Shown here: positions 1 through 7,377 of the stretch, one piece after another
Layout: every line of letters begins with the position of its first letter
Position numbering within the stretch: the stretch's first letter is position 1
Assembly: GCA_016165875.1 (NCBI GenBank)
Contig: JABBOT010000008.1
Coordinates: 15,001 to 79,000 of the forward strand
Direction of reading: 5' to 3'
DNA: 64,000 bases
From: Acanthopleura granulata
Taxonomy: Eukaryota > Mollusca > Polyplacophora > Chitonida > Chitonidae
The notes under the pieces: model-generated
Told to the model about the DNA's origin: nothing
The model's input: the letters and a program-made list of their open reading frames with translations, nothing else
Database searches by the model: none
Translations under genes and position numbers: made by a program

Positions 1-628
1 TATTTGCTTCTCTCAGTTGAATTGCAGCATTCCTCAACTTAGCATATTCCATGAGTCTGTAGACCATTTTCACAAAATTCAGAAATTTTTTTCCAAAAGT
101 CCCCGTGGAGTTCCCGGGAATGAAAAGAATAGGTTCCCAGTTCTCTAGGCAAGGGCTCTCCCGGGTGGTTCCGGTGAATAGGATAGTTACACAGCCACCC
201 CGGGCTTGTCGTACAAGGCGACTGAACCTGTTGCCCCCATGATGGGGGAGGACGTGATCCTGGTGGCTGAGGGCGGGTTCATCTTGCGAGATCCTCACAC
301 CCAACACTCCACTTCGGCCCTTACTTCTCCAAAAGACGGGCGGTCGGAAGGCCCGCTCCTATCAATCGGCTGGTCACGCCGCTCCAGATGTCCGGATATC
401 AACCTTCATATATCTCGAGTTGGTATAGAGTCATTGCTTTCCGTGTTGGAAGAAGTTTTTTAGTAAGATGTTGGGATGTCTGGGCTGTGGCTGTAGGGTC
501 AATCGAGTAGGCCGTTTCTAATCTATTGGATTAGACTCCTCGAGTATGAGCGAAAAATCCATCTTATCGAGGATGGCGTGGAACTCTCGCCTCTCCTTCT
601 GCTGGTTGAATCATCAAACCCTTTCGTT

Positions 629-1101
629 ATGTCTACCTCAAATTTACCTTCTCCAAATGTTTCTATGTCACAGCCTTCCACAGTTGTTGGGAAAAAAAGG
701 GAAAAACGAGATACCATTGGATGTGGAATCGGGAAGTACTTACTTCCCTTCATTTCTGGTGTTATCTAATAAATATGAGAATCAGGCAAAGATGAAAATC
801 AACCCTTTTCTATTGAGAAAAAACATTGCGGAGCTACGCAGGAACTTTGAAAGAAGTCAAAAATTTGAAGTCAGGCAAAATTCTTGTAGAATGTTTTCGG
901 AAACAACAGTACATTAACTTACTCAGAATTCAAAATATATGGGAGCAAGGTATTTCTGTTACTCCACATAAAACCTTAAACTGCTCTCAAGGCATTATTC
1001 GTGACAGAGGCCAAGATCTATAAGACATAACAGAGCAAGAAGTAACAGAGCAACTGAAGGACCAGGGCAGACATCATTCACCTGGCCCATTGGTATAGAG
1101 A
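629..1101 (+). pseudogene. LINE copy 1 ORF1 (gag-like), N-terminal part
   Basis: This is the 5' part of the LINE gag-like gene, aligned with ORF1 of copy 2 from 22171. The ATG at 629 is the shared start. The frame is broken near 770-825 and continues at 826-1023 with the conserved stretch 'LVECFRKQQYINLLRIQNI'. The zinc-knuckle region present in copy 2 (22740-22915) has been removed by deletion near 1060. ORF1 proteins of this LINE group bind the element RNA to form the ribonucleoprotein used in retrotransposition. This copy cannot make a complete one. Confidence 0.7.
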
Positions 1102-1127
1102 AGCCATAGAAACCGGTCGTAAAACCC

Positions 1128-2306
1128 TTGAAAAACACGGCCAGTTCTTCGTCACAAACCGATATCAATCTTACTGAAAAACCCGCTGCTTCACCTGATT
1201 CTCCATCTCACCACAAACCTTGTGCAAATAAATCAAAATCCTATAAACCCGTTGAATCTTCACTAAATGCAATGGATGATAAATATCATAAAAACGATAA
1301 ACCTAGTCGCACAACAGAGCGATTAATTAAGTCCAAGAGACGATCTTGTTGGCAGAACTTTGTTTCAGGCATTACGTCCAAAACAATCATGCGTAAGGTC
1401 TGGCACATGGTTCAGAAACTTAAGGGCAAGAACAGTAAAGCCAAAGTTCAGCATTTAAAGGATGGTGATACCTTATTTAATTCACCGCATGATATAGTCA
1501 ATAAAATAGCTGAAACAATATCCCACAAATCTTCATCTGAGAATTATTCTCCTAAATTTCAGTATATTAAAAACCAGAAGAAGAAAATTAAATTGCCCTT
1601 TTCTTCTAAGAATATAGAAGATTATAATCGTCCATTTTCAATTGAAGAGCTTAAAACTTCTCTAAAAAAGGCAGACGACACTGCATGCGGCCCGGATAAT
1701 ATATATTCCAGGCTTCTGAACCATTTGCCATCTGAGCCATCGGCGACACTCGTGGACTTACTTAATGATATTTGGAAGACTGGTAAATTTCCCCCATCAT
1801 GGAGAGGGGCGTATGTTATCCCGGTCCCTAAACCGGGCAAGGATCATAGTGATCCAAGAAATTACCGTCCCATAGCTCTTACCAGTTGCATCTGTAAGAC
1901 TATGGAACGGATGATAAATGATAGACTTGTTCGTTTTCTTGAAGCCAACATGCTTTTATCAAACATCCAATGTGGTTTTCGTCAAGGTCGATCCACTATG
2001 GATGACCTTGTTCCATTTGAAACCTTCAATCGTGATGGTTTCATTACTAATGAACATGTGTCGATATTTTTCGACTTCGAAAAGGCCTACGACACCACAT
2101 GGAAATATGGTATTTTAAAAGACCTTGCTGACATGGGTTTAAAGGGTCGCTTACCTTTATTTATATCTCAATTTTTATCTGATCGTCAGTTTAAGGTACG
2201 GGTGGGGTCCACTCTTTCGGACTCTTATGAACAAGAGATGGGTGTGCCCCAGGGTAGTATCCTTTCACCAACACTGTTCAGCATCAAAATTAACAGCTTG
2301 GCTTAA
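1128..2306 (+). pseudogene. LINE copy 1 fused ORF1 tail - reverse transcriptase
   Basis: An open frame of 392 codons. The first ~65 residues are the Ser/Lys-rich C-terminus of ORF1 ('SSSSQTDINLTEKP'). The rest is the fingers and palm of the LINE reverse transcriptase: 'PVPKPGKDHSDPRNYRPIAL', 'GFRQGRST', motif A 'FFDFEKAYD' and motif B 'GVPQGSILSPTLF'. The join near 1320 removes the end of ORF1 and all of the apurinic-like endonuclease, and happens to keep the frame open. It stops just before motif C (the YxDD box), which is deleted. The product, if made, would be a gag-RT chimera without catalytic aspartates of motif C. Confidence 0.8.
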
Positions 2307-2818
2307 TAGTTTAAAAGAGGTAAAGATATTGTATTCTGTTGGATACAAAGTCATACTGGTATTCTCGGAAACACATTGATAGACAGGGAAGCGAAGAATG
2401 CTCTTAGTAAACCGATATCTAAGATTAAAATTCCTTACACCGATTTTAAATCTAATATTCTTAAATACATTTGTCGCCTTTGGCAGGATGAATGGCACCT
2501 GCAGGTCGATAACAAACTGCATGCCATTCACCCTGTCACAGGCTATAATTGTTATACTTTTGGCATGTCTCGCAGAGGTCAAGTCCTTTTAACAAGATGC
2601 CGCGTTGGGCATTCTCGTCTAACACACAATTTAATCCTGGATGGGTGCAGTGATCCCGAGTGTTTTGGATGTGATGCTCAGTATGGCATCAAGGATATCC
2701 TTGTTGACTGTGTGGACTTGCTCATATTCGGCAAAGATTCTACACAGTTAACTCTATATTCGACTTTTTTAGGAGCGTCGCTGGCGATGCTGTGATTAAT
2801 TTTTTGAAGGCTGTTGGC
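2307..2818 (+). pseudogene. LINE copy 1 RNase H end and C-terminal zinc knuckle
   Basis: After the third deletion the sequence resumes inside the RNase H domain ('IVFCWIQSHTGI'-type region) and continues to the C-terminal cysteine cluster: C-P-E-C-F-G-C-D, with the H and C about 8-13 residues later. RNase H plus a C-terminal CX2CX7HX4C knuckle is typical of I-group LINEs. Only the second half of RNase H is present, so the first catalytic Asp and Glu are missing here. The 3' UTR follows from about 2820. Confidence 0.7.
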
Positions 2819-3245
2819 CTGTATAATAGAATATAATTGATGTATATATGTATATATTTTAGATTGTATCAAATAACAAACAATTGGGGTTTTTGACTTT
2901 AACTGACATTTACTCTTTCTAACTGGTTTATAAAAAAAGTTCGTCTGTTTTTTCTTTAAATTTTGAATGTTCATCCATCATGTCGATTACTATTCTAGGC
3001 CTCCTGATTTGAACATGTTCTCTCCACGATATGGCTGAGATATTGCCAATTTGGCGTTAAGCAAAAATCATTCATTCATTTATTCAGTGGTAGCGGTATG
3101 ACGTCATGAGCGTGACTTGGTCGTGTTATGACGTAAGGAGTTTGGAGAGGTTTCAAGAGGGCAGTATACGAGTGCAGTTATTGAACACCTGGTGCACAGG
3201 TGTTTTTAACACGAGCTGTGCACGTGATAATTTTTATCACATGCG

Positions 3246-3686
3246 ATGGAGGTGGTAATAACGGTAAAAGGTATGAAAGATTGGGCTGGTCGTCATTTTT
3301 GGAATGTTTGCGGGTGTATCAACACGTTGAACGGCATGATAAGAGGAAAGAAGTTCAGTGATGGGATTTACCTGCGATTTGTGTTCGCGTGTGTTAAGCG
3401 GGAAGTTCATCGGTCGAGCGGATCTACTTATAGCTGTAAGGACTGTGATAAACAGTTTACCAGTATATCAATCCTGAAACGGCATCATCGTCGGATGCAG
3501 CATGGGGCGGGCAGTTGTATTGATGGAGAAATAACGGTAGGTATATACTTTTTATACTGTTGTGTAGCATACATTTACAGGATAGTGTGTAGTGTTATTT
3601 CTTATATGAATAGAGGACTTAAAAAAAACAGTGAATGGTTCGGGATGATTTTTGGTTATGTGACATCACGGTGTGTGATGTCATGA
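3246..3686 (+). pseudogene. C2H2 zinc-finger ORF in Polinton A left arm
   Basis: The open frame carries one clear C2H2 finger, 'YSCKDCDKQFTSISILKRH' with a second His five residues on, at about residues 62-86. Just upstream another frame (about 3366-3425) encodes the beginning of a second finger, 'FTCDLCSRVLSGKF', so a frameshift appears to separate two adjacent fingers. A possible 5' splice site (gtaggtata) follows at 3537, so the coding part may end there. The ORF lies within 160 bp of the element end. Function is not recognised; a DNA-binding role at the terminus is inference. No counterpart is visible in the arms of B or C. Confidence 0.45.
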
Positions 3687-3768
3687 CAATCACAGACATA
3701 CAACTAACAAAAGACAGTACATAATAAAAAGACAGTACATAACATGAACACAATACATAAAGACATTA

Positions 3769-4138
3769 TCCATCGATGTAGGTTTCGGGTAGCTGGCGTT
3801 GCCCGTTGCACAATATAGACCATCTACGACATCACAGTTATAATACAAAATGCCGATGTACATAGAGTATAGCGTACGAGACATATATCCATCGGTGTAG
3901 GTTTCAAGCAGCTGGCGTTGCCCATTGCACAATATAGTTCATCTGCGACACTCACAGTTATAATACAAAATGTGAGTGCACACAGACGAACTACAGCGTA
4001 CTAGACATATATCCATCCATCGGTGTCGGTTTCCGGTAGCTGGCATTGTCCACTGCACAATATAGAGCATCTATGTGAGCCAAAGTCATAACACAAAATG
4101 TGGATACACATAGGTAGCCCATAGTGTACGAGGCAGTG
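3769..4138 (+). repeat. Three tandem ~122-bp repeats
   Basis: Units start at 3769, 3888 and 4016, each with 'tccatcg(a/g)tgt(a/c)ggttt', then 'tagctggc(g/a)ttg(c/t)cc', 'gcacaatata' and 'cataacacaaaatg'-like sequence. Units are 119, 128 and about 123 bp and differ by scattered substitutions. They lie in the left arm of Polinton A between the zinc-finger ORF and the small outward gene. No coding frame is shared. Confidence 0.85.
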
Positions 4139-4381
4139 GGGCGAACTTTTCCGCTGGATCCATCTGGAGTGGTGACATGGTCCACCGTGCACTAGGTGAT
4201 CCAGCTGTTGCTCATAAATTACCACACACTGTGAACACCAGCCATTACCATCTGTACAATAAACTGAGGTTGGCGACGTCAGGCGTGCACACACACACAC
4301 ACAAAAAGAATACCGACACATGCATACAAATATTCAAAACATAGCGCTCAGATTTCGGAAAACTCTTTCGACTGAGTGGGT

Positions 4382-4397
4382 AGCCTTGAGAAAGGCT
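4382..4397 (-). terminator. Histone-mRNA-like 3' stem-loop (Polinton A, outer unit)
   Basis: On - the sequence reads AGCCTT-TCTC-AAGGCT: a perfect 6-bp stem and a 4-nt loop. It is preceded by CCAAC and followed by ACCCA, and about 12 nt further by CGAAAGAG, resembling the U7-binding histone downstream element. The same order occurs at four other places in Polinton arms. In animals this arrangement directs 3' processing of replication-dependent histone mRNAs without polyadenylation. Function here is inferred from layout only. Confidence 0.55.
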
Positions 4398-4403
4398 GTT
4401 GGG

Positions 4404-4677
4404 AAGGTTTTGCTTTAGTCTACTTTCTTCAGAAGAGCTGTTGGGCATTTTTGTTTTCCTCTTCTTTCTTCTTATTTATCGTCGTCCTCTTGCCAGCGTT
4501 CACATTCCGATTGTGCAATTAAGTGTGGCACTGGTTCTTGCACACAGTTCGTTTTGAGAAGGTTTTGTTTTCTTCTTTCTTCAGAAGAGCCGTTGGGCGT
4601 TTTTGTTTTTGTCTTCTTGTTTCTTCTTATTTATCGTCCTGTTCTTTCCAGCTTTTATATTCCGACTGTGCATTTTA
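4404..4677 (-). repeat. Direct duplication of a ~119-bp gene 3' part
   Basis: 4404-4522 and 4559-4677 are direct copies: both hold 'actttcttcagaagagc' / 'tctttcttcagaagagc' and 'ttcttatttatcgtc'. On - both copies encode the same short basic stretch ('TINKKK' then 'NKNAQ' and 'LF-stop') in the same relative frame, so a 3' coding end plus stop was duplicated. The copy nearer the hairpin at 4382-4397 keeps the histone-like signal right after it. Confidence 0.6.
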
Positions 4678-4722
4678 AAATTTTGTATGGCTTTTTTCCA
4701 TGATGTAGCGCAGTTCGTTGAC

Positions 4723-4962
4723 TTACGCCAGGTGTAATCCGGCTGGTCTTCTACACTCTAGTTCGTCCCCGGTGAGTATCTCTCGGCCCAGGGCTTCCCG
4801 GTATTTTGACGAGGCATTTTCGTAGGCAGTCCAAAAGGATTCGATCTGTTTCTTCATTAGGAAGTTCCTTAGCGGCAGTCCATCTGTTTCAGGGTCGCCT
4901 GCACGTACCACTATGCTGGGACATCCTCGTAATCGAATTATCATCTTACCGAATGAATCCAT
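4723..4962 (-). CDS. Small outward-facing arm gene, exon 1 (Polinton A)
   Basis: A 79-residue open frame beginning 'MDSFGKMIIRLRG'. The start is chosen because a TATA box lies ~85 bp upstream on the same strand. Near the end of the frame the sequence reads GGC|GTAAGT on - (4728-4735), a strong 5' splice site, so the real C-terminus may come from the duplicated basic segment at 4404-4677. No family recognised. It faces the element end, as do the arm genes in B and C, and is followed by a histone-type hairpin at 4382-4397. This could be a decayed member of the same small-gene group seen at 6208-6512. Confidence 0.4.
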   Translation of the reverse strand: MDSFGKMIIRLRGCPSIVVRAGDPETDGLPLRNFLMKKQIESFWTAYENASSKYREALGREILTGDELECRRPAGLHLA

Positions 4963-5042
4963 AATTTTTGTCTGTCGTCGTGAAAGCAGGTCCCTCAGAA
5001 ATGCAGTGGAGTGAATGTGAATCTATTGCCAATGCTCAGGCC

Positions 5043-5131
5043 TTTTATACAAATCAGGCGGTTTGTAAAGTGTGGCAGCGGGCCGGAAAAGCGCGACCCG
5101 ACGAGAGAACAATTAAAACGTTTCTCATTGG
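5043..5131 (-). promoter_or_regulatory. TATA and CCAAT promoter for the outer arm gene
   Basis: On - a CCAAT box (GGCCAATGAGAAACG, core 5127-5131) is followed ~80 bp downstream by TTGTATAAAAGGCC (TATAAAA at 5043-5049). The CCAATGAGAAACG block recurs at 33740 in Polinton B on + and, with changes, at 49888 and 50840 in Polinton C on -. Short-spaced CCAAT and TATA boxes are typical of S-phase genes, including histones. Confidence 0.55.
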
Positions 5132-5219
5132 CCAACAGCTGTTATACCGCCACACAGGCTTTATGCATTTTCAATCCTTGTGTTTTGCGGCGTGTTATCA
5201 GCTTGTAAATTACATGTAA

Positions 5220-6130
5220 AAATTAGATTGAAATATTAATAAAATATGTACATATGTATAGGGCAGATAGACATAGGTTTTTAGCATGTGTGTGTTAAAA
5301 AAATGGGTTGTTTGTGTTTATATATCCAAAAGCGTACGTATAGTTGTTGGAATTTTATCAGTGAATTCTTTTTGTACGGAAATATAAGAATATATCGTCA
5401 GTTGTCAGCTTTCAGTTAGATACAATGTTGATAATTAGAAAATACAAGTCCTTAACATACGTACTTTTTCAGGATGGGTTTAAAATATGAAAAAGGTAAA
5501 GACACAATCGGGGCTCTATACCCATATGGAAACACAGGTATATAATTCACTGCATGTAGACTATAAGAGTGCGAACCGAGAAAACAATTTCCGCTGTTCT
5601 GATTGGTTGATAGAGGACAGACTTTCAACAGGGCTAGGGAATTTTTCAGTCCGTGTGTTTTACTATAGCATAGCGATTTCACTTATATTATGTCAGCTGT
5701 GTATGAAACTAACAACACATATCTGTAGACGTATTATATTGTGCAGATATTAAAAAAATGTTTTTTTTTCTCGGGAGGATACATATGATTGAACGTGCAT
5801 ATAGAGACAGGGCTTATCAACAGGTTACTTGTGTGTACAGAAATATAAAGAATACAGCGAGAAATATCAGCTTCAGTTGACATATAAATTTTATAATAAA
5901 GAGAAGAAATATAGACTCGTGATGTACATAATTGTTCTTCAGTATGGACGTAAATGGAATTGTTATATGCAGATGAAAACCTGGTGTAATTTGCCGTATG
6001 TATGTACATATATATATGGAAATTGCTAGCAAACCAATTAACGGGGATGAATGTCAGGAGGGCTGATTTTGTTTTGTTTTACATAAAACGAACAAATCAC
6101 AGGTATTAAACGAGATATACATAACTCATA
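5220..6130. other. AT-rich Polinton arm sequence shared between ends
   Basis: No supported gene. 5220-5480 matches 49980-50230 of Polinton C almost throughout, for example 'gcgtacgtatagttg' and 'gaaatataagaatat' equivalents. 5990-6130 matches 50280-50410, 51060-51180 and 34140-34290 ('ctagcaaaccgat', 'gtcaggagggc'). Polintons have long terminal inverted repeats; this looks like old TIR sequence that has diverged. A CCAAT-type box on - at 5601 has no clear gene below it. Confidence 0.5.
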
Positions 6131-6178
6131 TATAACGTGCTCAGATTTCGAAAGCAAGCCTTTCGGAAGAATTGGTTT

Positions 6179-6194
6179 GACCCTGGAAAGGGCC
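6179..6194 (-). terminator. Histone-mRNA-like 3' stem-loop (Polinton A, inner unit)
   Basis: On - GGCCCT-TTCC-AGGGTC: six pairs (one G-U) and a 4-nt loop, preceded by CAAA and followed by AAACCA and, 16 nt on, CCGAAAGGC. The downstream GAAATCTGAGC is also found after the hairpins at 4382 and 34099. The GG start of the stem fits the histone consensus GGYYYU. Confidence 0.6.
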
Positions 6195-6207
6195 TTTGAA
6201 CTGGGCG

Positions 6208-6512
6208 GTTCACTCCAGCGACGGTTATGGTAGCGGTGTGACTTGCCTCACCGCACTGGCCCGGCTTTATCGGCGGCACTGTCTGGCTAGCTAGCTGCCT
6301 GCCTGGTGTTATCGGCATTTCAGCCGTCGCTGCTACGGCCGCTTGCAGCAGCCTCTCCCAAGCGTCTTTTTTCACTGCTTTAGCTTCGTATTGATTTCCA
6401 GCTCCCATATTTCTCCGATAGAGTCGTACAAACTGTAGTTTAACATTTCTTCACACTGAGCACACGCTCGCCCGTATGCGATCGTACGTCGCTGTGGGTT
6501 CTCCTCCGCCAT
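6208..6512 (-). pseudogene. Small arm gene S, Polinton A copy
   Basis: The start codon at 6512 ('MAEENPQRRTIAYGR') lies 35 bp below a TATA box. The first frame runs 46 codons; after a frame change near 6385 the sequence continues with 'KKDAWERLLQAAVAAT'. The same W-(E/D)-(R/L)-L core followed by Ala-rich sequence occurs in B (33290-33340, 'TRWELLREACAAT') and C (about 51345-51370, 'REVWDRLRAACVAA'), so these are one gene family, about 100 residues, mostly helical and charged. No known family recognised. The histone-type hairpin at 6179-6194 follows. It faces outward, away from polB. Confidence 0.5.
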
Positions 6513-6546
6513 GTTTAGGTGTGTAGTGGCAAGTGAGTGAGTTTCT

Positions 6547-6637
6547 CTTTTATATATATTTGCCGACTTGTAAAGTTTGACATCGCACCGAAAAGGGCAA
6601 CGGTGATAGAGAGCAAAAATTCCAAGCACTTGATTGG
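6547..6637 (-). promoter_or_regulatory. TATA and CCAAT promoter for gene S (A)
   Basis: On - TATATATAAAAGAG (about 6547-6557) with a CCAAT box at 6633-6637 (AGCCAATCAAG), about 75 bp apart. Same spacing as in the outer arm unit at 5043-5131. Confidence 0.5.
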
Positions 6638-7014
6638 CTGAGAGGAGCTATACCGTACCAGCGGCTGTGGATTTTCAATCCCTGTGTTTTACTAACACAC
6701 TGATATCGCCTATGAACTGCGTATTTTAAATAAAGACATGTATATATATTTCGGCACACATATAAAACTTAATAATGCAGACATTACAATCTGTTTATAT
6801 ATAACAGAGTATAATTAGGATGTACACAACACAAAATATATATTAATTATTTAACACATATAAAAGACAAATAAGTAACTGTGAAAATAATGTGGTGCTT
6901 TTCTATTAGAAAGACTCTTTCCACAGAATAGGGCGACCTTTTATTTATAAGGTCTATGGCCAAGTTGGTTGGTTGGTTGGTTGGTCCGCTTGTTTTCCTT
7001 GGGTTGTCAAATCA

Positions 7015-7203
7015 CTAGGTATGGTTTTCACAGTGATAGAAATCTCCAGGCGATTCATAGCTCTTTCTATATCTCCGATGTCGGAATTTTCGTGGCATAG
7101 CTCGCTGTAAATTATTTCCCCGAGTCGTCTTCTTCTTCTTCCCAGCTCGGCGTTTGTTTTTATTGTATTTTCTGGATCGATTTCGTTTCTTCTTGAGAGG
7201 CAT
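7015..7203 (-). CDS. Small basic protein divergent from polB (A)
   Basis: From the ATG at 7203 a 62-residue protein begins 'MPLKKKRNRSRKYNKNKR' and stays Arg/Lys-rich to residue ~50, as expected for a nuclear or DNA-packaging peptide. It is divergent from polB with a 175-bp gap. The equivalent locus in C (61376-61560) conserves the first 13 residues, then is frameshifted. A second frame over the same DNA (7208-6954) is acidic and also open, so the coding frame is not certain. It resembles in composition small basic core proteins of adenoviruses, but no homology is claimed. A weak hairpin followed by GGAAAGAG lies downstream at 6908-6950. Confidence 0.4.
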   Translation of the reverse strand: MPLKKKRNRSRKYNKNKRRAGKKKKTTRGNNLQRAMPRKFRHRRYRKSYESPGDFYHCENHT

Positions 7204-7377
7204 GACATCCGTTCTCACCTATGTTCTAGGTTAAACTGATACGGTATACACTTTGTGTCTTATGTTATGCACATACGGCAAGCTATTAAACAGTGGGAAT
7301 ATGCCGGTAGGAGTTGCTTCCCTTGAAACGTTGAATTTGCAATATTTTATGATTTTGGCTTTTCTTTTTGTTTTGTT

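Larger units (their letters stand above)
97..3086 (+). mobile_element. LINE copy 1 (I/Nimb-like), internally deleted
   Basis: The 5' end (from about 97) matches the 5' end of LINE copy 2 at 21562, and the 3' end is the family tail 'gccacgatatggctgag' followed by ATTC repeats. Compared with copy 2 this copy lacks three blocks: part of ORF1 (junction near 1060), the end of ORF1 plus the whole endonuclease (junction near 1320), and the second half of the reverse transcriptase (junction near 2306). Its tail abuts the damaged left end of Polinton A. I see no convincing target-site duplication. Confidence 0.85.

Noticed and set aside
1..96. Left edge of the window as part of Polinton B or a target-site partner of LINE copy 1.
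   Set aside because: No match to protease, polB or arm sequence, and no repeat of the LINE right flank beyond six bases.
3769..4138. CRISPR-like array.
   Set aside because: Units of ~122 bp are repeated as a whole with no unique spacers, in eukaryotic transposon DNA; ordinary tandem repeats.
4559..4600. A further histone-like hairpin at CGGCTCTTCTGAAGAAAG on -.
   Set aside because: The first half resembles GGCTCT but the second half does not pair; the sequence is explained by the duplicated coding end.
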